A stretch of 64,000 nucleotides of DNA, from contig NZ_CP108393.1 in NCBI RefSeq assembly GCF_035961655.1, forward strand, positions 5,041,001 through 5,105,000, given 5' to 3'. Of the stretch, positions 1-8,788 are shown one piece after another (position 1 is the stretch's first letter; the number at the start of each line of letters is the position of its first letter). The notes under the pieces are model-generated. The model saw only the letters and a list, made by a program, of their open reading frames with translations. It had not been told where the DNA came from and ran no database searches. A program made the position numbers and the translations under genes. The stretch is from Streptomyces sp. NBC_01317. GTDB lineage: Bacteria; Actinomycetota; Actinomycetes; Streptomycetales; Streptomycetaceae.

Positions 1-1
1 G

Positions 2-718
2 ATCACCACCGTCGTCTCGTACGCGCTCTTCCGCGCCCTGGTGAAGATCCTGCCCCGCGCCCGCCGCTCCGTGACCGTCGCGTCCTTCGTCGCCGCGCTG
101 GTCTCCGTACCGGCCGCCGCCATCGGCTTCACCCTCTTCTACGCGATCGGCGGGACCACCGACATCCCGATCGGCAAGGTCCTGACCGGCATGGTCGGCG
201 TCCACGTGCTGATCGGCGTCGGCGAGGCCGCCATCACCGCGCTGACCGTGGGCGCGGTCATCGCCGTACGCCCCGACCTGGTCCACGGCGCCCGCGGCCT
301 CTCCGCCCCGCTCAAGCTGCGGGTCGGCGGCGAGCTGGTGGACGCGGCGCCCGCCGCCGCGCCCGTGCCCGTGGCGGCGCGGTCCACCCGCGCGGTCTGG
401 GCGACGGGCCTGGTCACCGCCCTCGTACTGGCCGGTTTTGTGTCCTTCTACGCCTCCGCGAACCCCGACGGCCTGGAGAAGGTCGCCGCCGACCAGGGCA
501 TCGACAAGAAGACCGAGCCGCACCACACCGCCGACTCCCCGCTCGCCGACTACGGCGTCAAGGACATCACCGACGCCCGGATCTCCGGCGGCCTCGCCGG
601 GGTCATCGGCGTGGCCGGCACCGTCGCCGTCGGCAGCGGGATCTTCTGGGCGGTGCGCCGGCGCCGCGCGGCCGACCGGGACGGCTCCGTGACGTCCTTC
701 GCCGGCGGGAGCGCCTGA
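2..718 (+). CDS. cbiM: Energy-coupling-factor Co/Ni transporter substrate component CbiM with fused PDGLE (CbiN-like) tail, 5' partial
   Basis: The reading frame is open from the window edge, so the N-terminus lies outside; the GTG at 41 is internal. This is the membrane core of an ECF importer for cobalt or nickel. Hydrophobic helices (VIGVGEAAITALTVGAVIAV) belong to the CbiM/NikM S-component. After a polar Ala/Pro linker come a helix and the sequence NPDGLEKVAADQGID, the PDGLE domain that supplies the CbiN/NikN function, then a final helix and a basic tail. The stop lies one base before cbiQ, so the genes are surely co-transcribed. Whether the metal is cobalt or nickel cannot be told from this fragment. 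Confidence 0.9.
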   Translation: MTTVVSYALFRALVKILPRARRSVTVASFVAALVSVPAAAIGFTLFYAIGGTTDIPIGKVLTGMVGVHVLIGVGEAAITALTVGAVIAVRPDLVHGARGLSAPLKLRVGGELVDAAPAAAPVPVAARSTRAVWATGLVTALVLAGFVSFYASANPDGLEKVAADQGIDKKTEPHHTADSPLADYGVKDITDARISGGLAGVIGVAGTVAVGSGIFWAVRRRRAADRDGSVTSFAGGSA

Positions 719-719
719 C

Positions 720-1481
720 ATGGGCGCGGGTCACGCCCACAAGCTCTACCGGCACGGCCACAGCCCGGTCCACGACCTGCCGCCGCACTGCAAGCTCGCC
801 GCCGTCTTCTGCTTCGTCCTCGTGGTGGTCTCCACCCCGCGCGAGGCGGTCTGGGCGTTCGGCCTGTACGCGGTGCTGCTGGCGGCGGTCGCCGCGGCGG
901 CCCGTGTCCCCGCCGGATTCCTGCTGCGGCGGATGCTCATCGAGGTGCCGTTCGTCGCCTTCGCCGTCCTGATGCCCTTCGTGGTCCCCGGCGACGAGAT
1001 CCACGTCCTCGGTGTCCCCCTGAGCGTCCCCGGGCTCTGGGGCGCCTGGAACGTCCTCGCGAAGGGCACCCTCGGCGTCGCCGCGTCCGTCCTCCTCGCC
1101 TCGACCACCGAGCTGCGGTCGCTGCTGCTGGGCCTCCAGCGGCTGCGGCTGCCGCCCCTGCTCGTCCAGATCGCCTCCTTCATGATCCGGTACGGCGACG
1201 TCATCACGGACGAGATGCGCCGGATGTCCATCGCCCGGCGCTCGCGCGGCTTCGAGGCGCGGGGCGTACGGCACTGGGGGGTGCTGGCCAAGACGGCGGG
1301 CGCCCTGTTCATCCGCTCGTACGAGCGCGGCGAGCGCGTCCACCTGGCGATGGTGAGCCGGGGGTACACGGGCACGATGCCGGTCATCGACGAGGTGACG
1401 GCCTCGCGGGCCCAGTGGCGCTACGCCGCCGCCCTCCCGGTGTCGGCGCTCGCCGTGTGTCTGCTTGGCTGGACCCTATGA
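720..1481 (+). CDS. cbiQ: ECF transporter transmembrane (T) component CbiQ
   Basis: A 253-residue polytopic membrane protein that couples the ATPase to CbiM in an ECF Co/Ni importer. It has about five hydrophobic segments. The diagnostic cytoplasmic coupling region is near residues 160-185 (MSIARRSRGFEARG), with the Ala-Arg-Gly type signature typical of CbiQ/EcfT. It starts one base after the cbiM stop, and its stop TGA overlaps the cbiO start as ATGA. Length is normal for the family. Substrate (Co2+ or Ni2+) is inferred from the neighbours only. Confidence 0.92.
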   Translation: MGAGHAHKLYRHGHSPVHDLPPHCKLAAVFCFVLVVVSTPREAVWAFGLYAVLLAAVAAAARVPAGFLLRRMLIEVPFVAFAVLMPFVVPGDEIHVLGVPLSVPGLWGAWNVLAKGTLGVAASVLLASTTELRSLLLGLQRLRLPPLLVQIASFMIRYGDVITDEMRRMSIARRSRGFEARGVRHWGVLAKTAGALFIRSYERGERVHLAMVSRGYTGTMPVIDEVTASRAQWRYAAALPVSALAVCLLGWTL

Positions 1482-2365
1482 CTCGGCCGGACTCCGTACC
1501 GCAGGACGCCATGCCCCTGGACCCCAAGCCCCTGGACCCCAAGCCCCAGGACCCGGCGCCCCAGGACCCCACACCTCAGGACCGCGCGCCCGCTCCCTCC
1601 GCCGCCCGGCCGGTGTCCCTCGATGTCCGGGGCCTCGCCTACGCCTATCCCGATGGCCACCAGGCGCTCTTCGGCGTCGATCTGTCCGTCGCGCGCGGGG
1701 AGCGGGTGGCGCTGCTCGGGCCCAACGGGGCCGGCAAGACCACGCTCGTCCTGCACCTCAACGGCATCCTCGACGCCGGGGCCGGCACGGTCACCGTCGC
1801 CGGGCTGCCCGTCGAGAAGCGGAACCTGGCGGAGATCCGGCGGCAGGTCGGCATCGTCTTCCAGGACCCGGACGACCAGCTGTTCATGCCGACCGTCCGG
1901 GAGGACGTGGCGTTCGGCCCGGCCGCCGCCGGGCTGCGCGGCGCCGAGCTGGAGGCGCGGGTCACCACCGCGCTCGGACGGGTCGGCATGGCGGAGTACG
2001 CGGACCGCCCCCCGCACCACCTGTCGTTCGGCCAGCGCCGCCGGGTCGCGGTCGCGACCGTCCTGGCCATGGAGCCGGAGATCCTCGTCCTCGACGAACC
2101 GTCGTCCAACCTCGATCCGGCGTCCCGGCGTGAACTCGCCGACATCCTGCGGTCGCTGGACATCACCGTGCTGATGGTCACGCACGACCTGCCGTACGCG
2201 CTCGAACTCTGCCCCCGCGCCGTCATCCTGAGCGAGGGCGCCATCGTCGCGGACGGTGCCACCCGCGATCTGCTCGGTGACGAGGCGCTGATGGGCGCGC
2301 ACCGGCTGGAGTTGCCGTTCGGTTTCGACCCGAAGTCCGTGGCGCCGGGACCCGTCGCGTCGTAG
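1478..2365 (+). CDS. cbiO: ECF transporter ATPase CbiO
   Basis: ATP-hydrolysing subunit of the Co/Ni importer. I placed the start at the ATG that overlaps the cbiQ stop (ATGA) rather than at an upstream in-frame codon; this gives 295 residues. Visible motifs: Walker A GPNGAGKTT, Q-loop VFQDPDDQLF, the ABC signature LSFGQRRR (Phe in place of the usual Gly), Walker B ILVLDEPSSNLDP and the H-loop THDL. The first 40 residues are an unusual Pro/Asp-rich tail built of repeated PLDPKP/PQDPAP units, encoded by near-identical DNA repeats around 1511-1585. It is probably disordered and may be expanding by slippage. Confidence 0.93.
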   Translation: MTRPDSVPQDAMPLDPKPLDPKPQDPAPQDPTPQDRAPAPSAARPVSLDVRGLAYAYPDGHQALFGVDLSVARGERVALLGPNGAGKTTLVLHLNGILDAGAGTVTVAGLPVEKRNLAEIRRQVGIVFQDPDDQLFMPTVREDVAFGPAAAGLRGAELEARVTTALGRVGMAEYADRPPHHLSFGQRRRVAVATVLAMEPEILVLDEPSSNLDPASRRELADILRSLDITVLMVTHDLPYALELCPRAVILSEGAIVADGATRDLLGDEALMGAHRLELPFGFDPKSVAPGPVAS

Positions 2366-2447
2366 GTATGTTTCTTCCGAGCGGTACGCGCGCGGAAGCG
2401 GCGACCGGATCGGAACAACGAGCGGTACGACGGGCGGGAGTGCGGGC

Positions 2448-3611
2448 GTGGACGTCCAGGGCACGGTGGCGGCGGGCTTCGAGCCGGTCAGGGATGCCTT
2501 CGTACGGAACTTCGAGCGGCTCGGTGAACGCGGCGCGGCCGTCGCCGTCTTCCGCGACGGGCGGAAGGTCGTGGACCTGTGGGCCGGCACGCGGGACGTC
2601 GACGGGACGGAACCCTGGGCCCTGGACACCGCGCAGACCGTCCGGTCCGCCACCAAGGGCATCGCCGCCGCCGTCCTCCTCCTGCTCCACCAGCGCGGGC
2701 AGATCGACCTCGACGCCCCGGTGGGCACGTACTGGCCGGAGTTCAAGACGGCGGGCAAGGAACGGGTGCTCGTACGGCATCTGCTCACGCACCGTGCCGG
2801 ACTCCCCGTCCTGGACCGGCCGCTGACCCCGGCCGAGGCGATCGACGGCGAATCGGGCGCGCGGGCGCTCGCCGCCCAGCGGCCCCTGTGGGAGCCGGGC
2901 ACCGACCACGGCTACCACGCGCTCACCCACAACTGGCTCATCGCCGAACTGGTCCGCCGGGTCACCGGCCGGAGCGTCGGCCGCTGGATCGCGGAGGAGA
3001 TCGCCGGACCGCTGGGGCTGGACTTCTGGGTCGGGCTGCCCGCCGAGGAGGCCCACCGGGTCGGCCGTATCGGCCCCGCCGAGGCCCCGCCCGCCGCCGA
3101 GGGAGGCGGCGAGCTGCGGCTGCGGCCGAAGCGGTCCGTGTCGGAGGCGTACAAGGACCCGGAGTCGCTGACGCGGCGGGCGTTCGGTGCGATCGCCCCA
3201 CGCGCGGACGAGAACGATCCCGCCTACCGCGCCGCCGAGTTGCCCGCCGGAGGCGGGATCTCCACGGCGCGGGCGCTGGCGCGCGTCTACGCGGCGATGC
3301 TCGGACCGGTCGACGGCCACCGGCTGTTCGCACCCGCCACCCTCACGCTGGCCCGTACGGAGGAGTCGGCGGGCCCGGACCGGGTCCTGGTCGTCGCCAC
3401 CCGCTTCGGCCTGGGCTTCATGCTCCACGGCCCGGCGGCCCCGCTGCTGGGCCCCGGCTCCTTCGGCCACCCGGGCCGCGGCGGCGCCCTGGGCTTCGCG
3501 GACCCCGAGTCGGGCATCGCCTTCGGGTACGTCACGAACGGCATGCGCCAGGGCGTCACGGCGGACCCGAGGGCGCAGGCGCTGGTACGGGCGGTGCGCG
3601 CGGCGATCTGA
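2448..3611 (+). CDS. Beta-lactamase-fold serine hydrolase (EstB-like esterase)
   Basis: A 387-residue cytoplasmic-looking protein of the class C beta-lactamase/serine esterase family. The nucleophile motif SxxK is seen as RSATKG near residue 67, followed by a hydrophobic helix and the YxN-type motif YHALTHN near 152. A C-terminal GHPGRGG segment stands in for the KTG box. No signal peptide is visible, which argues against a true beta-lactamase and for an intracellular esterase, amidase or transesterase. The GTG start is the first sensible one after a Gly-rich ribosome site. It follows cbiO by 82 bases but has no obvious link to metal uptake. The substrate is unknown. Confidence 0.8.
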   Translation: MDVQGTVAAGFEPVRDAFVRNFERLGERGAAVAVFRDGRKVVDLWAGTRDVDGTEPWALDTAQTVRSATKGIAAAVLLLLHQRGQIDLDAPVGTYWPEFKTAGKERVLVRHLLTHRAGLPVLDRPLTPAEAIDGESGARALAAQRPLWEPGTDHGYHALTHNWLIAELVRRVTGRSVGRWIAEEIAGPLGLDFWVGLPAEEAHRVGRIGPAEAPPAAEGGGELRLRPKRSVSEAYKDPESLTRRAFGAIAPRADENDPAYRAAELPAGGGISTARALARVYAAMLGPVDGHRLFAPATLTLARTEESAGPDRVLVVATRFGLGFMLHGPAAPLLGPGSFGHPGRGGALGFADPESGIAFGYVTNGMRQGVTADPRAQALVRAVRAAI

Positions 3612-3770
3612 CCGCCGGGGCGGGGGGCTCCGTGAGGGGATCGGGGGAGCCGGACATCCGCCGCTTCGGGATGACGAGTTCGACCCGCGCTTCACTCGGT
3701 TCGTGGACCACGCGCCTGGCCACCGACCCCCACGGGGCCAGGCGCTGGAGCTCGATGCCGGTCCGGCCCC

Positions 3771-4865
3771 TCAGAGGAGCCGCTTACGACCCCAGAAGAA
3801 GAGGAACGCCACGACACCGGCGGTCAGGGCGAACAGGATCGCCGCCCCGAACCACTGCATGGCGTTCATCTGCGACAGCGGGAGGTACCGCACCGACCAG
3901 CCCACGACATCGGCCTTGTCCAGGCACACCTGCCGTGCCGCTTCGGTCTGCGAGTTCGAACAGGTGCCCCAGCCCAGCAGATCCCCGCTGCCGGTGACAA
4001 ACGACTGGTCGATTTCATAGGCGCCGTGGGGGAGCGAGGGGGACTCGTTCCCGCCTGTGACCCCCTTGTCCGTCGTGACCGTGACGACGTTGCCGAGCGA
4101 CAGCAGGAAGTAGCCCCAGACGAGCTGGAGCACGACGGTGAAACCGAAGGTGACCACCATGGCCGGCAGCGTGCGCCGCAGCACCACACCGATCGCTACC
4201 CCGCCGAAGACGGAGAAGAGGCTGAGGGCGACGGGCACCGGGCCCGTCGTGTTGAACGCTTGGGCCGAGGTCCAGTCCATGACGACCATGGCCTCGGACT
4301 TGACGGGGTTCCACCACCAGCCGAACACCGCCGACAACGCGCCCGTGCTCACCACGACCACCAGTCCGGCCAGCGCCAGCTTCGTGCCGAGCCAGCGGGT
4401 CCGGCTCGTGGACTGGGCGGCGACCAGCTTGGCGGTGCCGTTCTCCAGGTCGCCCGCGACGAGCGGGGCGCCGAGGAAGACACCGAGCAGGATGGGTATC
4501 GCCTGGAGACCCATGGAGACGACGGAGAACGCGTCGACGTACTGCTGGAACGTGCCGCCCGCCTCGGCGAGGCTCTTGCCGGGATAGCCGTAGCCGTCGA
4601 GGAAGTCGACCAGTTGGCCGCGCTGGTAGACGATCCAGGCCGCGGCGAGGGCGGTGCCGGCGAGGATCGTCCAGAACGCGGCCCGGTGCTGGCGCCAGAT
4701 CAGCCAGGTCATACCGCTGAGCCGGGGGCGCCGGCCGACCTTCGTGGTGATCGTGTCCAAGGTCCCGCCGGTGGTCCCGTTCATGGTCCCGTTCTTGCCG
4801 TCGCTCGTGGAGCCGGTCGAGGTGCTGGTCGAGGTGCTGGTCGAGCCGCGGGTGGAGGTGCTCAT
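3771..4865 (-). CDS. ABC-2-type transporter permease of a YtrA-type operon
   Basis: A 364-residue integral membrane protein with about six hydrophobic segments, for example ILAGTALAAAWIVYQ, IPILLGVFLGAPLVAGDLE and FGAAILFALTAGVVAFLFFW. GAPLVAGDLENGTAKLVAAQSTSRTRWLGTK-like wording is typical of ABC-2 permeases. Its ATG overlaps the stop of the upstream ATPase (ATGA), so it is the third gene of the GntR-ATPase-permease operon. The first 50 residues are a Ser/Thr-rich repeat (TSTSTSTSTGST). Translation could instead begin nearer MTWLIWRQ, but the overlap favours the long form. The substrate is unknown; relatives export or sense cell-wall-active compounds. Confidence 0.85.
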   Translation of the reverse strand: MSTSTRGSTSTSTSTSTGSTSDGKNGTMNGTTGGTLDTITTKVGRRPRLSGMTWLIWRQHRAAFWTILAGTALAAAWIVYQRGQLVDFLDGYGYPGKSLAEAGGTFQQYVDAFSVVSMGLQAIPILLGVFLGAPLVAGDLENGTAKLVAAQSTSRTRWLGTKLALAGLVVVVSTGALSAVFGWWWNPVKSEAMVVMDWTSAQAFNTTGPVPVALSLFSVFGGVAIGVVLRRTLPAMVVTFGFTVVLQLVWGYFLLSLGNVVTVTTDKGVTGGNESPSLPHGAYEIDQSFVTGSGDLLGWGTCSNSQTEAARQVCLDKADVVGWSVRYLPLSQMNAMQWFGAAILFALTAGVVAFLFFWGRKRLL

Positions 4866-5806
4866 GCCGCCACCGCCCCGGTGCCGAACCCCTGGCCGTG
4901 GACCTGGGCGGTGGGGGTGATCAGCGGTGGTGCGTCGGGTGAGCGGAGATAGGCGAGCAGGAGTTCCTCCATGTTCGGGGCGTTGATGTCCCAGGGGCCG
5001 GTGACCGGGCCCACGGGGCGGATGAGCGCGGTGAACTGCCGTCCGCTGGTCCGGGACTCGACGAGGGTGTGGTGCCCGAGGGCGGGAGGCATGCCGTCAC
5101 CGTCCTTGGCGCCCGTGACCAGGGTGTGCACGGACATCAGCTCGTCCACGTCACCGGCGAGGCGCACTCCGCCGCCGGAGACGACGACGAGGTAGTCGCA
5201 CACGTTCTCCAGTTCGGCGAGGACGTGGGTGGACATCAGCACGGTGGTTCCGCGCTCGGCGGCCTCGGCGAGGAGGGTGCCCATGATCTCGTGGCGCACG
5301 ACCGGGTCGAGGTCCGACATCGGTTCGTCGAGCATCAGCAGGTCAGGGCGCTTTCCGAAGGCGAGGGCGATGGCGACGCGGGTGCGCTGGCCTCCGGAGA
5401 GGGTGCTGATCTTCGCGTCGAAGGGCACGCCGCCCGCGCGGATGATGTCCTCGGCGGCGCGCTGGTCCCAACCGGGGTTCAGCTCCCGGCCCAGACGCAG
5501 GGTCTCCGCCACGGTGAAGCGGCGGAACAGGGGCTTCTCCTGGGCGAGGAACGCTGTGCGCCGGCCGGACTCCACCGAGCCCGGAGCGTCACCGAACAGG
5601 CTGATCGAGCCGTTCGTCGGCTGGAGGACATGGGCCGCGATGCTCAGCAGCGTGGTCTTGCCCGCCCCGTTGGGTCCCACCAGGCCGCAGATCCGTCCCG
5701 CCGGAAGCCGGAAGGAGCAGTCCCGCAACGCCCAGCCCCGCCGGTAGCGCATCCCCAGCCCGTACGCCTCGATCGCCGGTTCCCCCGCGTACATACCGTC
5801 ACTCAC
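4862..5806 (-). CDS. ABC transporter ATP-binding protein of the YtrA-type operon
   Basis: A 314-residue ATPase partner of the following permease. It shows Walker A GPNGAGKTT, the signature LSGGQRTRVAIAL, Walker B LLMLDEPMSDLDP and the switch His in MSTHVLAE. I chose GTG at 5806. It overlaps the GntR stop, has GGAGCACAG just upstream, and lies before the conserved start of the domain; an ATG four codons on is the alternative. The long in-frame extension upstream is read-through of the GntR gene and not real. The C-terminal 90 residues form an accessory domain of unknown role. Confidence 0.9.
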   Translation of the reverse strand: MSDGMYAGEPAIEAYGLGMRYRRGWALRDCSFRLPAGRICGLVGPNGAGKTTLLSIAAHVLQPTNGSISLFGDAPGSVESGRRTAFLAQEKPLFRRFTVAETLRLGRELNPGWDQRAAEDIIRAGGVPFDAKISTLSGGQRTRVAIALAFGKRPDLLMLDEPMSDLDPVVRHEIMGTLLAEAAERGTTVLMSTHVLAELENVCDYLVVVSGGGVRLAGDVDELMSVHTLVTGAKDGDGMPPALGHHTLVESRTSGRQFTALIRPVGPVTGPWDINAPNMEELLLAYLRSPDAPPLITPTAQVHGQGFGTGAVAA

Positions 5807-6263
5807 CTGTGCTCCTGGTTGTCGTGGCCCCCGTGGACCCCGTTGTCGTGGACCTCGTCGCCGCCACGTTCCCGGCGGCGTACTGCTTCTCCATCGCCGA
5901 CGCGACCAGCGCGGCCACGTCCTCCTGCTCCAGACCGTCCCCGGCCGCCCTCGACATCCACGCCACCAGCTCCGCGTACAGCGCCGAGTCGGTGCCCGTC
6001 TCGGGGCGGCCCAGCGTGCGGCGTACGAACGTGCCCTGGCCCGGTCGCGGTTCGACCAGGCCCTCGCGCTCCAGCTCGCGGTACGCCTTGAGGGTGGTGT
6101 TCGGGTTGACCGTGCTGGTCGCGGCGACCTCCTTGGCGGTGGGCAGCCGGTCACCCGGCACGAGTACGCCCAGCCGCAGGGCCTGCTTGGTCTGCTGCAC
6201 GATCTGCTGGAAGGCGGGGACCCCGCTCCGCCTGTCGATGCGGTACTCCACGCTCACCACCAT
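5799..6263 (-). CDS. GntR-family regulator, YtrA subfamily
   Basis: A 154-residue repressor with an N-terminal winged helix (PGDRLPTAKEVAATSTVNPNTTLKAYREL, residues about 36-65, followed by EGLVEPRPGQGTFV). Its effector region is short and helical, the hallmark of the YtrA subfamily, which normally controls its own ABC-transporter operon. The stop overlaps the start of the ATPase gene. A perfect 10-bp inverted repeat covers its ATG, so autorepression is likely and the transcript may be leaderless or nearly so. The ligand is unknown. Confidence 0.9.
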   Translation of the reverse strand: MVVSVEYRIDRRSGVPAFQQIVQQTKQALRLGVLVPGDRLPTAKEVAATSTVNPNTTLKAYRELEREGLVEPRPGQGTFVRRTLGRPETGTDSALYAELVAWMSRAAGDGLEQEDVAALVASAMEKQYAAGNVAATRSTTTGSTGATTTRSTGE

Positions 6264-6286
6264 TCCACTACTTGATTAGTGGAATG
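6261..6286. promoter_or_regulatory. Perfect inverted repeat, likely operator of the GntR/ABC operon
   Basis: The arms CATTCCACTA (6261-6270) and TAGTGGAATG (6277-6286) are exact reverse complements separated by CTTGAT. The left arm contains the start codon of the leftward GntR gene. CACTA-N6-TAGTG resembles operators of YtrA-type regulators. Binding here would block both RNA polymerase and translation initiation. Confidence 0.75.
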
Positions 6287-6488
6287 ATGATGGAGGGGTG
6301 CGAGGGCGGTTGTCAATGCCGACCGGGGACGAGGAGAAGCGCGTGGGAGGTCGTGGCGCGGATGGATCAGTGTGGCCACGCCTGGAAGCGACCGACCGGC
6401 GCCCGGCTCTGGTGCGGGAGGTGCGTTCGGCGGCATGATCACCGGACCACCGGCCGGACGGGCCGGGTGGCCGGACGGAGTGAGTGGC

Positions 6489-7334
6489 ATGCGACAGGTG
6501 GATCAGCCGGAGGCGGGACGGACCGGGGCGGGCCCTTCAACGGCTGGGGAGGTGCCGCCCGGTGTCCGGCGGTTCGACGGGTACGGCGTGCTGATCACCG
6601 GCGCCGGCCGGGGCATCGGCGCGGCCACCGCACGCCGGCTGACCGCCGAGGGCGCCCGCGTCCTCGTCACCGACCTGGACGAGCAGCGGGCGCGGGCCAC
6701 GGCCGAGTCCCTCCCCGGCGCCCTCGCGTACCGCTGCGACGTCGCCGACCGTACCGAGATCGAGGCGGCGGTCGCGTACGCCGTGGAGCACTTCGGCTCC
6801 CTCGACGTCCTGGTCAACAACGCGTACGCCTGCGCACCCGACGCCCCGCTCTTCGAGGACGAGCCGGACGACGTCTGGGCCAGGGACCTCGACATCACCC
6901 TGACCGGGGCGTTCCGCTGCGCGCGGGCCGCGCTGCCGCACCTGGCGGCCTCGGGGCGCGGCGCGATCGTCTCCATCGGCTCCGTCAACGGCGAGCAGGA
7001 CTTCGGCAACCACGCCTACAGCGCGGCCAAGGCGGGCCTCGCGAGCCTCACCCGTACCCTCGCGGGACACGCCGCCCCCCGAGGGGTACGGGTGAACCTC
7101 GTCGCCCCCGGCACCATCCGCACGGAGGGCTGGGCGGGCCGCGAGGACGCGCTGGACCGCGCGGCCGCGCACTACCCGGCGGGCCGGGTGGGCACCCCGG
7201 GGGACATCGCGTCGGCGGTGGCGTTCCTCGCGTCCGCGGACGCGGCGTGGATCACCGGCGTGACGCTCCCGGTGGACGGCGGCATCCTGACGAGCAACCT
7301 GGGCCTGCGACGTGCCCTCGGGGGCGAGGACTGA
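6489..7334 (+). CDS. Short-chain dehydrogenase/reductase (SDR)
   Basis: A 281-residue classical SDR oxidoreductase. The cofactor motif TGAGRGIG is near residues 36-43 and an acidic residue (TDLDEQ) after beta-2 suggests NAD(H). The structural motif is NNAYA in place of NNAG. The catalytic Ser (SIGSVNG) and YSAAK supply the active site. The C-terminus VTLPVDGGIL is typical. I chose the ATG at 6489 because GGAG lies about eight bases upstream; a start at 6372 would add a Gly/Pro-rich tail with no homology value. The substrate is unknown. The gene stands alone, divergent from the GntR operon. Confidence 0.85.
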   Translation: MRQVDQPEAGRTGAGPSTAGEVPPGVRRFDGYGVLITGAGRGIGAATARRLTAEGARVLVTDLDEQRARATAESLPGALAYRCDVADRTEIEAAVAYAVEHFGSLDVLVNNAYACAPDAPLFEDEPDDVWARDLDITLTGAFRCARAALPHLAASGRGAIVSIGSVNGEQDFGNHAYSAAKAGLASLTRTLAGHAAPRGVRVNLVAPGTIRTEGWAGREDALDRAAAHYPAGRVGTPGDIASAVAFLASADAAWITGVTLPVDGGILTSNLGLRRALGGED

Positions 7335-7413
7335 GCCGGGTCGTCCGGTACGCGGCGGCCGCGACGGCCACCTGCCGCCGCGCCGCCCTCACGCGTCCCC
7401 GTACCGTTTCCCC

Positions 7414-7911
7414 ATGCCCGAACTCCAGCGCCTGCGCCCCGACCACGCCCCGGCCCTCCTCGCGTTCGAGCGCGGGAACCGGGCCTACTTCGCCGCGTCG
7501 GTGACGGATCGCGGCGACGCGTACTTCGCGCACTTCGACGCCCGCCACGACGCGCTGCTCGCGGAACAGGCCGCCGGGCTCTGCCACTTCCACCTGCTGG
7601 TGGAGCGCGGGGGAGAGGTGGTGGGGCGCGTCAACCTGGTGGACGTGGCGGACGGTTCCGCCGAACTGGGGTTCCGGATCGCCGAGAAGGCCGCGGGGAG
7701 AGGGCTGGCGACCGTCGCCGTCCGCCGGATCTTCACCCTCGCCGCCACGGAGTACGGATTGACCTCCCTGCGCGCGGGCGCGGCGCGCGACAACCTCGCG
7801 TCGCGGGCCGTCCTGACCCGCACCGGGTTCACCCCTACGGGCGAGAGCGTCCTGGGCGGGAGGCCGGGGATCACGTACGTACGGGAGCTGGTGCGCGCGC
7901 CCCGTACGTGA
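7414..7911 (+). CDS. GNAT-family N-acetyltransferase (RimJ/RimL-like)
   Basis: A 165-residue acetyltransferase. It carries VGRVNLVDVADGSAELGFRIAEKAAGRGLATVAV, in which RGLAT matches the acetyl-CoA pyrophosphate loop, followed by LRAGAARDNLASRAVLTRTGF, characteristic of RimJ/RimL-type enzymes that acetylate N-terminal or small-molecule amines. TACCGT sits six bases before the ATG with no ribosome site between, so the mRNA may be leaderless. The substrate is unknown. Confidence 0.82.
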   Translation: MPELQRLRPDHAPALLAFERGNRAYFAASVTDRGDAYFAHFDARHDALLAEQAAGLCHFHLLVERGGEVVGRVNLVDVADGSAELGFRIAEKAAGRGLATVAVRRIFTLAATEYGLTSLRAGAARDNLASRAVLTRTGFTPTGESVLGGRPGITYVRELVRAPRT

Positions 7912-7936
7912 GCCGGACAAATGCGGTCCGGGGCTC

Positions 7937-8788
7937 TCACGTATGCAGCATCAGACCGATCCCCACCACCATCAGCCCCGCCGCCGCGATCCTCGGCGTG
8001 CCGAAGCGCTCCTTGAAGAACACCGCCCCTATCGCCGCCCCCACGATGATCGACGACTCCCGCAGCGCCGCGATCGGGGCCAGCGCCGCCCGGGTCTGGG
8101 CCCAGAGGACCAGCCCGTACGCCATGACCGACAGGAAGCCGCCCAGCAGGCCCAGCGCGGCGTGCGGGCGGAGTTGGGGGAGAAGGACGCGGGCGCCGCG
8201 CACGTGGAGCGCGTACGCCGGGATCAGGACGCCCTCCAGGATCATCAGCCACGCGAGGTAGCTGACCGCCGAACCCGAGTTCCGTACCCCCACCCCGTCC
8301 ACGACGGTGTACGCGGCGATCGACAGGCCCGTCGCCAGCGCCGCCACCAGCGCGGGCCAGTGGGGCTTGGTGCGCGAGCCCTTGATGCCCCACAGGGCCA
8401 CCCCCACGAGTCCCGCCGACGCCACCGCCACCCCCGCCGCCTGCCAGGCGTCGAGCTTCTCGCCCACGAAGAGCGCGGCCAGCACGGTGACCACCAGCGG
8501 CGCCGTACCGCGCGCGATCGGGTACATCTGGCCGAAGTCCCCGAGGCTGAACGACCGCATCAGCAGCGCCTGGTAGGCGATGTGCAGCGCCGCCGAGACG
8601 AGGAGGTACGGCCAGGCCGCCGCGTGCGGCAGCGGGGCGAAGCAGGCGGCCACCGCGCCGAGCGCCGCGCCGCCCCCGGCGATCAGGGTGAAGGCGAGGA
8701 GCTGGTCGCGGATGGTGTGCGCGATGGCGTTCCAGGTCGCGTGGGTGAGCGCGGCCACCAGGACCGCCAGGGCGACGAGCGGAGTCAC
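7937..8788 (-). CDS. EamA/DMT-superfamily transporter
   Basis: A 283-residue membrane protein with about ten helices in two EamA repeats, for example LVALAVLVAALTHATWNAIAH at the start and ALAPIAALRESSIIVGAAIGAVFFKE in the second repeat. The P/G-RE-S pattern and the final GLMVVGIGLML helix are typical of drug/metabolite exporters. The GTG start overlaps the YbaK stop (GTGA), so both form one transcript. The substrate cannot be predicted. Confidence 0.85.
   Translation of the reverse strand: MTPLVALAVLVAALTHATWNAIAHTIRDQLLAFTLIAGGGAALGAVAACFAPLPHAAAWPYLLVSAALHIAYQALLMRSFSLGDFGQMYPIARGTAPLVVTVLAALFVGEKLDAWQAAGVAVASAGLVGVALWGIKGSRTKPHWPALVAALATGLSIAAYTVVDGVGVRNSGSAVSYLAWLMILEGVLIPAYALHVRGARVLLPQLRPHAALGLLGGFLSVMAYGLVLWAQTRAALAPIAALRESSIIVGAAIGAVFFKERFGTPRIAAAGLMVVGIGLMLHT

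Noticed and set aside
2448-3611. True secreted beta-lactamase
   Set aside because: There is no signal peptide and the YxN and KTG boxes are not canonical; an esterase-like hydrolase is more likely.
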